Shown: one piece after another, positions 11,454-23,140 of the stretch
How the letters are laid out: each line of letters starts with the position of its first letter
How positions within the stretch are numbered: position 1 is the stretch's first letter
DNA from: Amborella trichopoda
Taxonomy: Eukaryota; Streptophyta; Magnoliopsida; Amborellales; Amborellaceae
Reading direction: 5' to 3'
NCBI RefSeq assembly: GCF_000471905.2
Contig: NW_006499776.1
Coordinates: 5,335,659-5,399,658 of the forward strand
DNA: 64,000 bases
The notes under the pieces: generated by a model
Told to the model about the DNA's origin: nothing
Databases searched by the model: none
What the model saw: the letters and a program-made list of their open reading frames with translations, nothing else
Translations under genes and position numbers: made by a program

Positions 11454-11661
11454 AAATAAAGGTAAACTTGTGATAGTTACTATGGTGGGGTTATTGATCC
11501 TTTGGTATTATTTGTTCTAGTGATTAAGTTCATAGAAGTGTTGGGTGTGTTGCTTCTTTAAGTCTCGACTTTTATTGGAGCGAATTAGTGTTGAATGGTT
11601 AGTAGTCGATATTTGCAACGATACATCTCAAATTTGTGTGATTCCTACAGCTGAACTACTC

Positions 11662-11667
11662 AATAAA
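11662..11667 (+). promoter_or_regulatory. Old polyadenylation signal of F-box copy 1
   Basis: AATAAA lies about 200 bases after the end of the coding remnant in a segment conserved in all three copies (GCTGAACTACTCAATAAA; also at 26403 and 63686). It marks a likely old 3' untranslated region. Confidence 0.45.
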
Positions 11668-11699
11668 AAACCTTTTGTTGTAACAAATAATTGCCTTTT

Positions 11700-13496
11700 G
11701 TTTGGTTTGGTTTATTTTTTATTTGAAATGTTGAACTCTTTAGAGGATTTTGCCCATCTTGTATCTTAATTTAATAGTTCTATCAATTCCTTTCATATTT
11801 TAGTGAGGATTGATTATTTTGAAATTGTCAAAAAATATTATTTGTAAATTTTTAGCTTATGTTGGTTATGCAATACTATATATTTGATTCGTCAACGTTG
11901 GTCGATCAAGTTTTTTATTGCTTGTGGTGAAGTCTGCATAAATACAGTACTCCAAGGTTTTATAAATTTGGCCGATCTCCTAGATTGTCAATTTGGAAAA
12001 TCAGGTTTGATCCTCGGATCGATGATCCGGATTGGAGAATCGCCCAGATCACTCGCATTTGGCCTTTAAAAAACCAAAATTTCTTAAAATCTATTTGTCT
12101 TGGTGTTTTTTTAAATATTGTTACTGAATTATAGTTTTTTATTATTTAATATAAAATACGTAAATAGTGAGAACTTGTCTGGATGGTCATTGTCAATTAA
12201 TTTCACTTCACCGTCTAATTCATCTTCCCGGATAAATAAATATGTGATAAAAAATACCCAATTTGACGTTGAAGTTATTTCTTGTGCCATCTCAACAAAT
12301 TCAAAATATGTACAAAACTCATCTGAGGTTTTACTAATTTTGTTAGGGCTGCAACTCTATCAAACCTTTTTTCTTTATTACATATGCCAGCCTCAAAAGT
12401 TCCGTTAAGATTATCATAGCAAATTTGAATGAGAGAGAGAGAGTGTGTGTTTTTCTTCAACATAGCGAGAAAAACTTTTTGGTTTACTAGTGTAAAAGGC
12501 CAAACTTTACTGGATTAATATTTGAAGGGCACTTGAAGCTGCATTTTTAAATTTTGCTTGGTGTGAGCGTTCGAATTCTTATGATAGTTTTTAACAACTT
12601 ATGATGCAAAGAAAAACAATTATTATTATTAGTTTTTTCGAGTTAACTCAAGAATAGGAGATGCATAGGGATAATTAGGTGGGCATATTTTGCGTGTGAA
12701 TTGATATTGATCAATTCGTTAGTTAATTTAGGAGTATAAATATGATAAGGTTAAATAATGGAGGCTTACCTATTCAATAATAAGGCAACGTTTTGCCTCT
12801 AAGGGGAGGCTTTGGATAAAACGTGCTATATCTAACCAATTTTTTAGCATGTGAGGTTAAGAGATAGGGATGAGAGTGAACATAGGTTAAGAGATAAAAT
12901 AGGGAGGAGTGATAAAATAGGAAAGTGTTTATCTTCTTTATTTTAGCTTATTTAAGGGAGATTTCCTTTCATTGTAAATGAGTGAATGAGTTGAATAGAA
13001 TTGGGTCTCAAGATTGTTTTTGGGGTGGTTTCCCTTGCAGACCTTTGAGAAAGGGTATATCCTCTCAGACTTTTCTTTTTTTCTATTTGTTATTATTCTC
13101 ATGTTATTTTCTCCCTGCATCAACTTACTTTTATCTGTAGTAGAAATCTAAAAATTTAAAATACATTACATGTCAATTGGATCTATATGTACCTAAAAAT
13201 CTTGAAAATATATGGTCAAATAACATGATACAAGATGCACTATTTTTAAAAATTGGAACTCGTTTTTCTCTTCAAAACCATATATCTCCACGTCCTGATG
13301 ATCAATTTGATAGTCTTTCCAACATGAGCCGACTCTCTTCTAGAGGACGTTTGAGGTACCCTTCAATGGTATAAGGTTGACCCCATATGCAAATGTTTTC
13401 ATTGAAAATAATAATCTGAAAGATTATTATATGCTCCAAGCCTCTTTCTATCTCTTTTTTTTAAAGACACAAAACATGTGTGTCTTCGCATACATC
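11700..13496. other. Non-coding spacer of monomer 1
   Basis: AT-rich sequence matches 26440-26700 and then 27780-28970 of monomer 2, meaning monomer 1 lacks about 1.1 kb present there. It includes a GATC-rich patch at 11990-12065 (GGATCGATGATCCGGATTGG) that recurs at 27770-27860. GA/GT dinucleotide repeats lie near 12428-12450. No gene is supported. Confidence 0.55.
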
Positions 13497-13501
13497 CAAC
13501 A
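13497..13501. repeat. Target-site duplication CAACA, left of Copia
   Basis: CAACA directly precedes the LTR and recurs at 20086-20090 directly after the other LTR. The empty site in monomer 3 (57110 region) reads CATCCAACATCGATCTT with a single CAACA. Confidence 0.9.
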
Positions 13502-13958
13502 TGTTGGATTATTAGGGAAGAGATAAAACCCTCTCCCAGGATTACTGGCAGCGTCGTGAGACTTGAGATCCCAAAGTTCACGTCCTTTCCCAGAACAATG
13601 AGAACTAAAAATTGATTATGTGGTCTTCATCTCCATGGCCATGAAACCCTTTTTAAAGAGGGATGAAAGGAGGACAATGAGAACTAAAAATTGATTATGT
13701 GGTCTTCATCTCCATGGCCATGAAACCCTTTTTAAAGAGGGATGAAAGGAGGACATTCTCCAACGTTCGGCCGAGTTCTTGAAATCTCTGAGAAACATGA
13801 CCATGTAATCCTGGGAGGTGGGTGGTTACTTTCTGCCGTTTAGATAACGGCACTTTATCCCTCTAAGAAGCGTCTCCATATTTGTGATAAGCATTAAATT
13901 ATAAGATAGAGAAAAATGGCACGTTTAAATGCCCCATGGCCACACACACGTACCAACA
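13502..13958 (-). repeat. Copia 3' LTR (left)
   Basis: It runs from TGTTGGATTATT to GTACCAACA on the plus strand. It holds a 79-bp exact tandem duplication (13595-13673 and 13674-13752) that the right LTR lacks, which explains most of their length difference (457 against 366 bp). Confidence 0.88.
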
Positions 13959-13972
13959 TCTCCCACTTGGCC
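13959..13972 (-). other. Copia polypurine tract
   Basis: On the element strand the sequence before the 3' LTR reads CCAAGTGGGAGA and joins the LTR start TGTTGG directly, as expected for the plus-strand primer of reverse transcription. Confidence 0.65.
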
Positions 13973-14499
13973 ATTAGGGCTAGATATATTGAAATATCAT
14001 GAAGTCTTTACCACTTAATGAGTTTAACATTTATAAACATATTTTTGTCATGAGGCTTTTCACGCTAGTGCGGTTATACATCTCTTAACAAAAAATATCC
14101 AAAGTCATATCATGGGGTTTCTCACGCTAATGTGGGTTTTCCTCACATGACCAAGACAACAAAGAAAAAGATCCAATTTGTGAGTTTCTGACTTAAATAT
14201 TCCTAAGTCCCATCAAAGCTACATACACTGATAATATTTCTGCACTCAACCTTTTTGTTAAACGTCTACAATCATATATGAAGATGGCAAATAACTTACA
14301 GTTATTTTATTCTTTTCAATAATATCATAAATATAATGATAATCAAATTCAATGTGCTTACCCTTAGAGCTATATGCTCCATTTCTAATTGATGAAATAA
14401 CAACCTAATTATCACAAAAAAATTTAACAAGTCCGTTGGTTATATCCAGCTTCAAATAATTTAAGAAGCATTTAATCCAGACGGTATAAGTTGTAGCAA

Positions 14500-15600
14500 T
14501 GCTACAAGTAATATATTCGGCTTCCATAGTATATCAAGCTACACAACTTTGTTTCTTGCTAGACCAAGAAACACATCCACCTCCAAAGAGGAATACAATT
14601 CTTGAGGTTGATTTTCTATCATCTGGGTCTCCTACAAAATCTACATCAAAGTACCCAGTAACCTTTAAGTTGTCAGCTTGAAAACACAACTTGTAATTTT
14701 TGGTTTTCTGAATATATCTGAGTATAATTTTTACGGCTTGCCAATGAGCCATCCCCAGGATTACTCTGAAATTTACTTACAAGACCATATGCATGACTCA
14801 AATCAAATATTGTACACAACATGACAAAATTTATGCATCCTATAACTTGAGCATATGGAATTCTTTCCATTTCAGCTTTGTCACTATCATTTAATGGACA
14901 CATTTTCTTTGACAATTGTAAGGATTTACCAACTTGTGTATCTATGGGCTTATAATTTTTCATCTTAAATCTCTTTAAAATACTTTCTAAATAATATTCT
15001 TGAAATTAACATAGAAGTCTTGAACTTCTATCTCTTGTTATTTTAATGCCTAATACATATGAAGCTTCTCCCATATCTTTCATCTCAAAGTGGGAACTTA
15101 GCCATGATTTGGTATGGTGAATCATGCCAATATCATTACCGGCTATCAAAATATCATCCACATATAGTGACAATATAACAAAATTGCTCCCACTATTTCA
15201 GACATATACACAATGGTCTAATCTATTGGTTATATAACCAATTTCAGTGATTGCATTATGAAAAGTAAAGTACAATTGCCTAGAAGATTGTTTTAGACCA
15301 TATAAAGATTTCTTAAGTTTATATACTGTCTTCTTGGCCTTAATTACATATCGTTCTGATTGTTTCATATATATATCTTCTTTTAATTCTCCATTTAAGA
15401 AAGCCGTTTTGACATCCATCTGAAATAATTCTAGATCATAATATGCAATTAATACAAGGATTATTCTAATAGATGAAAATTTGGCTACTAGAGAATCAGT
15501 TTCTACATAATCTATGCCTGCCCTTTGGGTAAATCCTTTAGCTACCAACCTAGCTTTATATTTATCAATGGATCCATTTGCATCAAGATTTTCCTTTAGG
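14500..15600 (-). pseudogene. Copia reverse transcriptase and RNase H remnant
   Basis: The minus strand encodes MVAKGFTQRAGIDYVET and FQMDVKTAFLNGEL, standard Copia RT words (15198-15548). Further on it encodes YAQVIGCINF, then the RNase H stretch VTGYFDVDFVGDPDDRKSTS (14534-14752). In the family this enzyme copies element RNA to DNA and degrades the RNA strand. Part of a fossil copy. Confidence 0.85.
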
Positions 15601-15743
15601 ACCTATTTGCAACCAATAGCTTTTCTATCTTTCGGGAGGTCAACCAACTCCCAAACTTGATTTCTTTCAATAGAATCAAGCTCATCATCCACGGCTTGAG
15701 TCCACTCAACTGAGTCATGTGAGTTAATAGCTTCACTGTAGCT

Positions 15744-16793
15744 TCAAGGTTCATCTATTGTATTCTCACTCATTGAAGAATAATTATCTTCGTTCATAAA
15801 TACATAAAATTCTTCTAAAGTCGTAGGTGGGGCTTTAGTTCTTTTAGGCCTGTCTGGCATACTTGATTCAATTGAATCATTATCAACAAATGTAAAGGGA
15901 GTATGAGAAACAGGATCTTCTAGACTCTTATCTTTATCAATTTCATGTAAGTCAACATGCTTATATAAAATATTTTTATCATCTACATTTTCTAAGAAAT
16001 GAGCATCACGAGTCTCTACTAATGATCTAGTATCATGGTTATAGAATCTATACCCCTTAGAATTTTCTGAATAACCTATAAAAGAGAATTTTATAGTTTT
16101 ACTTTGTAATTTATTTCTATTTTGTGGTGGTATAAGCACATGTGCCCAAGAACCCCAAACTTTCAATATTGTAAGGTCAGGTTTCCTACCTGTCCATAAT
16201 TTATATGGGGTCAAGTCTATAGATCTAGTTAGGACACAATTAATAATATACATTGCAATGTTGAGAGCCTCACCCAAAAAATAAGGTGATAAATTTGAAT
16301 GGCTTATCATGTATCTAACCATGTCCATTAGAGTTCTATTTCTCCTTTCAGCTACACCATTTTGTTGTGGTGTATATAGCATGATTGTTTGGTAAATTAT
16401 ATCATGCTCCTTACAAAATTCGGTAACTAAAACGGAGCAATATTCACCTCCCATATATGTTCGAAGAATTTTAATATGTCTACCTAACTGATTCTCTACC
16501 TCAGCTTTATATTCTTTAAAAGTTTCTAATGTATATGATTTCTTACTAATTAGGTATATATATCCATAACGTGAAAAATCATCTATAAATGTTATGAAAT
16601 ATTTCATACATCTATGTGTTTTTACATTTAATAGGCCACATATATCAGAGTGAACAATACTAAATAGTTCACTAGACCTTTTTCTTTTAGGGAAAGGCTT
16701 CGTAGTTAATTTCCCATAAATACATGGCTCGTATGTTTTGAACACAATTTTTCCTAAATTGGGGAGCAAGCCTCTTTTAACCATTTGATTCAT
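15744..16793 (-). pseudogene. Copia integrase remnant with the longest surviving frame
   Basis: This 349-codon frame contains the GAG-pre-integrase end, the integrase core (HSDICGLLNV, FIDDFSRYGYIYLI, then YTPQQNGVAERRNRTL) and the tail toward RT (GWRFY-type YRFYNHDTRS, then a Pro/Lys-rich end). The core's first and second acidic regions are visible. The family's integrase joins element DNA to the host chromosome. It is the longest open stretch in the window, but it belongs to a broken element. Confidence 0.88.
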
Positions 16794-17093
16794 TTTGTCT
16801 TTATTTATATGTCATAATATTAAGTACCATAAATATAGATCATCCATACATACATAAGCATCAAAAGAGGCATCAAATAATCAGAAAGAGATGAACTTTC
16901 ATTAATATTCAATCGGTACAAAGATTTTAGTATCGTACACCAATGCTCTAGAATGCTCCCCAATGGTAACCCGACCAGACCTGAACCTCATTTCATAACC
17001 CTTGTCGTTTAGCCTAGTAACAGAAATCAAATTGCGTCTCATATTGGACGCATACAATGTATCAATCAATAAGAGATTTGTTCACCTTGGTAA

Positions 17094-17420
17094 TCACAGC
17101 TTGAAAGTACCGACACCTAGTACATCGCAGTAGGCGTTATTTCCCATATAAATCCATTGGTTACCGCCTGCATTCTCCTTCACTTCTGTGAATCCGTCTT
17201 TGTTCCTCGAGATATGTTGAGTGAAGGCTGAGTCGACCCATCGATTTCTCAGGTCATGATCGAAAGCTATTGATTCTAGGACTACGTAGATCAAGTCCTT
17301 TCTTTTATTTTGATTATTTCGAACAAGGTTGTTATTCAGGTTCCTATTTTTATTTTTCATCTTTCGACAATTAAACTTGATGTGCCTAATTTCCTTACAA
17401 TAAAAACAGGTCTTCTCACC
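17094..17420 (-). pseudogene. Copia zinc knuckle and protease remnant
   Basis: Near 17360-17420 the minus strand encodes a CX2C-type knuckle (CFYCKEIRHIKFNCRK). It is followed at 17094-17280 by RNRWVDSAFTQHIS and a G-rich tail (YCDVLGVGTFKL). This is the position and flavour of the Copia retropepsin, where a W-x-x-DS/T-G/A word marks the active site. Part of a fossil copy. Confidence 0.65.
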
Positions 17421-17509
17421 ATATTCTTTTGATTTTTAAAATATCTTTCATTTCCCTTATACCTATTATTCTTCTGATTATTGAAAGGTTTCTTGTGGAT
17501 CTGAAAAGA

Positions 17510-18177
17510 TCAACTTTGGATAAAGTGGAGCTCATTTGACTTCTTCCTCATTCTTCTCTCATCTTCAATATTGAGATGCATGGGAAGATTTAACATGATT
17601 ATCCCTTGTGCAGAATGGTTCAATGCAATTACAACAGACTCCCAAAACAGAGGGAGACTATAAAGGACAATCGACACTTGCATGTGATTGGGGACTGGAT
17701 TCCCGGTTGCAGCAAGGTCCTTTGCAAGCATTGTCATTTTATTGACATGCTCGATCACTGAGTCAGATTCTTTCATTCTACAAGAATTATATTTTTCTAA
17801 CAACAATTGCACATGGGTCTCAGAAGTGGTCTCATACTTTTCAGATATGGCACCCATCATACTTTGAGTTGTGTGTGATCCCCAAATACTCTAATTAAAT
17901 CATCCTTCATAAAGCTTAATATAGTAATCTTAGTTATTTTATCATCTTCTAAGCATTTGTCAACTCGCCTTCTAGCTTGACCATTGGCATTAGGATCTAA
18001 GACAGATGATTTTGTTTCTAGGACATAATCTACCCCATCTTGAAAATGAATATACCCAATTTTTCGCTTCCACATAGAAAAATTGGTCCCATTGAAATTT
18101 TCAAGTTTGGATAGTTCTGACATGACTATCCTAGATGTCATTTTAAATTTATAGATAATGCCTAAAAGTCCAAACAA
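17510..18177 (-). pseudogene. Copia Gag remnant
   Basis: It begins with LSKLENFNGTNFSMWKRKI, the N-terminal Gag phrase of plant Copia elements, and continues into a UBN2-type Gag domain (ETHVQLLLEKYNSCRMKE, then VIEHVNKMTMLAKDLAATG). In the family this protein builds the particle that packages element RNA. Part of a fossil copy. Confidence 0.8.
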
Positions 18178-18179
18178 TT

Positions 18180-19700
18180 TAATTGTGATTAAAAAAATGG
18201 TTATCTACTAGTTAAATAAATAAGTTTGACGACTCTCTGTGAGCTGCATCCTCAAAGTAAAATTTTCTCGAACAGTTTATGTTCGCACTGTTATGATGCA
18301 ACAAAAAATTAATAAAGTAAGGCAAAAACTACTTTTATGTCAAATCTTGTATAAAAATAATTTTCATAAATATGTGAATATGTTTTAGTACAAGTGAGAG
18401 AGTCTACATTCAACAAAAAATATGGCATTGCATAATTACAAAAAAAGAATATTCACAAAATCAAGATCATAAAATTTTATAACTTAAAGAGACGAAAGCA
18501 TAGGATAATTATGCAATGCAATGACAATTATTATGCAAATAAAATGTGTCAAAAATCCCTAAATTATAGGTCACAAAAAAATGCATGCAATTGATATGTT
18601 GGTCTTTACTCCAATAGAATTGACGTGTACATAATAATTTTTAATAATAAAAAAAAATATGCACTAATTTTCAACAACAAAAAGATGGAAGAAAGAAGAT
18701 GCAAACCGACTGATTTTCAGCAATCCATGGTCAGTAAAAAATATATAACATTAAGATAATCTACCATCGAGAATCAACGTTACAGTCGTGGATTGCAGCG
18801 CGCGCAAGAAAAACAGCGATAATCAAATTTCTGTTAGATAATCAATTAGCTTATCGCTACAGTGAGACTTTTGATAAGAAGAGGTTATTTACAATGATAA
18901 TCAATTATAAATTTCTAGCAGAAGTTATTTACAGTAGGGGGTTATCGCTATAGTGAGACTTAGTGCTTATTAATTAGCTTGAAACAATCAAGTCGAGCAG
19001 GGATGAAGTAAAAATTTTCACAATAAAATACTATCTTTGCAGCAGTAGCTCTATCTCTCTCTCAACAATTGTTAACAGCGACTTTTCTTTTTCAACAAAA
19101 GTTCTCTCTCAATTTGTTGCTACTGATTTCTCTCTCTAATTGGTTGCGATTATTTCTCAATAAAAGTTTTCTCTCTATCTTTTCTTTCTCAATAGCCTTA
19201 TGTTTCAACAATGACGTTTCTCTCTCAACAATTATCTTTGCTCTATCCCAAAGCTGCATTTTGAACAAAATACTCGCAGGCAATATTATTTTGAGCCGTC
19301 AACAATGACTTCTATTAAAAGAGTTCGCCTCAAAAGTAAAAATATTGGTTCTACCGTAGCACGCAAAAAAAAAATTAGCATTAAAAAAAAAAGAAACGGA
19401 GTTACAAAAATATTGGTTCTACCGTAGCACGCAAAAAAAAAATTAGCATTAAAAAAAAAAAGAAACGGAGTTACCTTGATGATGAAAAAAAAAAAAATGG
19501 TGAAGAGAAAAATAATATATGATTTGTTTCTCTCTGTCTTTGAGTAATTAGGTTGCAAAGTTAGATAAAATAAAATATGATAATCGATGAAGACGAATTA
19601 AACATGAAAATAATATGAAGAGAGCAAGAATCAAATAATAAATAAATAAATAAATAATGGAATCCGGGAACTATAGGTTATGAGCCCACCCCGCTTCCAC
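18180..19700. other. Copia 5' untranslated internal region
   Basis: No frame is supported. The stretch contains a two-copy repeat at about 19340-19470 (each with TATTGGTTCTACCGTAGCAC) and repeated TTATCGCTACAGTGAGAC words near 18850 and 18945. It lies between the Gag start and the primer-binding site. Confidence 0.6.
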
Positions 19701-19702
19701 AA

Positions 19703-19719
19703 ACTCGCTCTGATATCAG
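19703..19719 (-). other. Copia primer-binding site, tRNA-iMet-like
   Basis: On the element strand the sequence after the 5' LTR reads CTGATATCAGAGCGAG. The core TATCAGAGC matches the common initiator tRNA-Met site of plant Copia elements. Confidence 0.65.
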
Positions 19720-20085
19720 TGTTCGATTATTAGGGAAGAGATGGAACCCTCTCCCAGGATTTCTAGCAACGTCGTGAGACTTGGGAACGTAGTGATCAGG
19801 TCCTTTCCCAGAACAATAAGAACTCAAAATTGATTTTGTGTTCTTCCACTCCATGGCCATAAAACCTTTCTCAAATAGGGATGAAAGGAGGCCGTTTTCC
19901 AACGTTCCACTGAGTTCTTGAAATCTCTGAGAAACGTGACCCTGTAATCCTGAGAAGTAGGTGGTTATTTTCTGCTCGTTAGATAACGACACTTTCTCTC
20001 TCTAAGAAGTCTCCCTATTTTAGTAATAAGCATTAAATTATAAGATAGAGAAAACTTGTAATGGCCACATGCGCACGTACCAACA
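19720..20085 (-). repeat. Copia 5' LTR (right)
   Basis: It runs from TGTTCGATTATT to GTACCAACA on the plus strand, 366 bp, alignable with the left LTR through most of its length. Confidence 0.88.
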
Positions 20086-20090
20086 CAACA
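20086..20090. repeat. Target-site duplication CAACA, right of Copia
   Basis: The host sequence TCGATCTTTGAGAT resumes directly after this copy, continuing what was interrupted at 13501. Confidence 0.9.
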
Positions 20091-21179
20091 TCGATCTTTG
20101 AGATAGGAGTGGCACTTCCACTATACCTGAAATAGATGGTGGAAAAATAAATTAAAATTTTTTCAAAATTTCAATTTCAAATTTGAGATCGTAAATTTTT
20201 TATGAATTAAAATTTCAAATTCAAAATTAGAATGATAGATGAGAATAACAAATCTAAATAATTTGGATCCGAAATCTATCTTAAAGATGGGTTTTGAAGG
20301 AGACCGTGCATCTACTTGAGAGTCGTCTGACTCACCAAACACTTTGCCTTTTTGTATTTCTTTCTCTTTTGGTTTTCTTAAATAATAAAATGGATAAACT
20401 TTTTTAATTGTTTTCGGGTAATTATTATGAAAAAATTAATTTTGAATTAAAGATAGTTTTAATATTTTTATATTTTACGGTGAAGTCCCACTTTGTTATC
20501 AACTTTTTTATTTTTTCTCAAACTTCCTCCAACACTTAAACTATGAGAATCCTTTTGGAATTCCTTTAAAAAGTTCTTTTGACACAATGTACATGAGGAC
20601 CAACTTCTCTCCAATAATATTGGTTTGTGACTACAAATGCATTGGCCTTTGACAAGGTTTTTTTCCAAAGGTTAGTCTTTCTCTATGACAGACTTTTGGT
20701 AAAAAAATCTTGCTAGAGGTTTCTCCAACTCTTCGATCACGTGACCAACACTATTGCAGAGAAATTGGTTAAATACTTCAAGTATTGGATTTATTTCGCA
20801 AACGAATTTTGGACGTTGTATGTATTTCAAGTATCGTACCATGGGTAGTTTTTAGCAAAAATAAAGAAAACTAACAAGAGTACAAAAAGGGGTTTTAACA
20901 TAAAAATAAAATCATTGGGATATGTTGTTATATTAAGAAATGGGATTCTTATTTATTTTCAATCCAAAGTTCTGGGCTTTGATAGTCTTGACAATAGTAG
21001 CCACGAATATGAATAAATAAATTAATAGATACTCCCAAATTTATACTTTCTAGGCATCCTCCTTCCCTATATTTTTGATCCCACACTATTATCTCCAACA
21101 TTATTTTTCTTTGCAACCAACCCCTAAGTTAAAAAATTTATTTATTTGGACAAAAATACCCCATTTTAACCTATTTTTT

Positions 21180-21430
21180 TAAAACATGACGGCCAACATA
21201 TCTTGGTCCGACATAAAAAAGGTGTCAGACTGACTTGTACTGGACGGGCACAAGTTGAATATAGAGTAGATCTGGCACAAAAAATGCGTCGGTTTGGTAA
21301 TGTACAACTCACGTCGGTCTGGCGCAAAAATGTACCGGACTAGCACAAGCTGGATATAGAGCCGTTCAGACACAAAATATGTTTAGGACAGGCTTGATAC
21401 AAGTTGTGCCGGTCCAACACAACCGACTTA
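21180..21430. repeat. GGCACAA-rich degenerate repeat patch
   Basis: Words of the form CGGNCYGGCACAA and RCACAAGTTGAATATAGAG recur several times within 250 bp. The same patch is at 30060-30131 (cut short) and 58195-58440. It may be a decayed transposon end or a small satellite; I cannot assign it. Confidence 0.5.
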
Positions 21431-21824
21431 GAGAGTGTGCGAAACATGGCAAAAAATAGGGTATTTCGGTAAAAAAAAGACGAAGACAGAGAGTCAACTT
21501 TTGCATTTAAGGGGTTGCAAAAAAAAAAAAATTGTTATAGTATGGCACCAACAATGTTGGGGAATGTTTAGAAGGTACAAATTAGAGGGTATCCATAATT
21601 TTCTAAAAAAAATTAATTTTAAAATTATATTTATTAAATCTACTGCACAAATTTTTAGAGCTACAAAAATATGGATCTATTGTTATTAGTGATTTAAGAT
21701 GTGTTTTACATTCTAGATCTAAGTCAATGGACTCATAGGAGAATTCTCCTTTTTCGAATGTTAACCTAGTAAGAATTGAAAAGAGATCTTAATATCATAT
21801 TCGCCCTAAACGCCTTATCATTTA

Positions 21825-22013
21825 GGGCATATTTGTTTAGCGTGAAAATATTAATTCCCTCATGTAGTTAGGTGTGGAATTTTCATACCAATTAGTTTTA
21901 GTACATCTTTTTACCTCAATTAGAAGATTAGTGTGAAAATATTTCCACACCTAACCACAAAAAAAAAAAAATATTCATGTGAAAATATTTTTTCACACAA
22001 ACCAAATGTGCCC
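21825..22013. mobile_element. MITE-like element, copy in monomer 1 (189 bp)
   Basis: One end reads GGGCATATTTGTTTAGCG and the complement of the other reads GGGCACATTTGGTTTGTG, both followed by TGAAAA-type sequence, giving imperfect terminal inverted repeats of about 28 bp. There is no coding capacity. An orthologous copy is at 58847-59075, so the insertion predates the array. The superfamily is uncertain (hAT or Harbinger); no clear target duplication remains. Confidence 0.6.
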
Positions 22014-23020
22014 ATAATGTTACCAGCCTTACATTCTCTCTATATCCCTAAATTTGTTATTTTTTAAAGTGACATGCATCTCTTTTGTATAATTTTCACT
22101 TCTACCATAATAACAACTGCCCACCTCAATTGATTTACTAAAACCCCATCATGTTCTCTTTAGTAATAGGTTCCCTTTCTATTTTAATACCGTGACCACT
22201 CTGTGAGTACAATTTATTTGTTTATTTTTGACAAATAACTCTATAAGTACAATTTAATAGATGTAGAATTGAATAAATGTTTAGAAGAAAGTTTATATAA
22301 GGTTGCAGCCTTATAATGTAGCACTACGGATGCACCTAAAAAATCCATCGTAAAAGGTAGTTTTAATGTTGAAAAACCCTTTGATTGATCATCTCGACAT
22401 TGAGATGTATGTCTTAGAAATAGTTTATTTTACAACATATTATCTACTCCATCCATTTTCAATATTGTCGTATGTTTATAGATCTACTTGATTTTAACCA
22501 TTTTTTAAATTTAAAATTTTATAATTAGATATAAAAATAGATTTTGAAAAAATCCTAAAAACAATTTACATAAAAATTATATACCATGATAAAATTTGAA
22601 GGTGCACCATACCTCTACAGCTACAGATGCATCCGTATGCCTACTGCACCCAAATGTTTACAATATACAAAACTACGAATAAGTTCTTCATATGACTTAA
22701 TATACTTATAACAAAATATACGTGGAATAAAATATTCATACTATAGAAGGGTTTTACAAAGGAAAAAGTTCATATACGGTGTACACCTTATACAATTGAA
22801 GTAAGGTGCTGCACAAAAATCCTGTATAAGAGAGTGTTTTGATGTTGGGAAAATCTCCAATTTCAAGTCTTAAAAATCTTGTATAAGAGAGTGTTTTGAC
22901 TTTGAGATATATAGATACGACAAAATAAAGATTTTGATGTCTTAAAAATAGTGTATCGTGTAAAGAATAATTCAGATAATCAATTTTCAAAAATTTTTAA
23001 GTATTTATAGATTTTCTCAA

Positions 23021-23140
23021 TATGTACAATTTTTAGGATTTTGAATTTTCACAACCAGGGATGAAAAGATTTGTATGGAATATGTACAATTTTTAGGATT
23101 TTGAATTTTCACAACCAGGGATGAAAAGATTTGTATGGAC
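23021..23140. repeat. 60-bp tandem duplication, near identical
   Basis: Copies at 23021-23080 and 23081-23140 differ only at the last base. Monomers 1 and 4 have one copy at the matching place, so this duplication is recent and specific to monomer 2. Confidence 0.9.

Larger units (their letters stand above)
13502..20085 (-). mobile_element. Ty1/Copia LTR retrotransposon, full structure, broken
   Basis: The element is about 6.6 kb and is bounded by LTRs starting TGTTGG on the element strand and by a perfect CAACA duplication. On the minus strand the order is Gag, zinc knuckle, protease, integrase, reverse transcriptase and RNase H, the diagnostic Copia order with integrase before RT. The primer-binding site resembles the initiator tRNA-Met type, and a purine tract abuts the 3' LTR. 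All parts are present, but coding is interrupted at several places (more than five by eye), so it is a fossil. The LTRs look about 85-90 percent identical by eye, an old insertion on a scale of millions of years depending on the host's rate. Confidence 0.92.
7744..22800 (+). repeat. Tandem array monomer 1 (about 8.5 kb without the Copia insertion)
   Basis: The order is an AT-rich head starting GTAAGGTGCACCTC, F-box pseudogene, AT-rich spacer, Copia insertion, CATCGATCTT segment, GGCACAA-rich patch, MITE, and tail CTTATACAATTGAA. The same order recurs in monomers 2, 3 and 4. It runs directly into monomer 2 at 22801. Confidence 0.85.
20091..22800. other. Tail of monomer 1, non-coding
   Basis: The stretch matches 28970-30131 of monomer 2 and 57110-59482 of monomer 3. 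It holds a GAGAGTCGTCTGACTCAC near-palindrome at 20318, the GGCACAA-rich patch and a MITE. No frame is supported. Confidence 0.6.
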
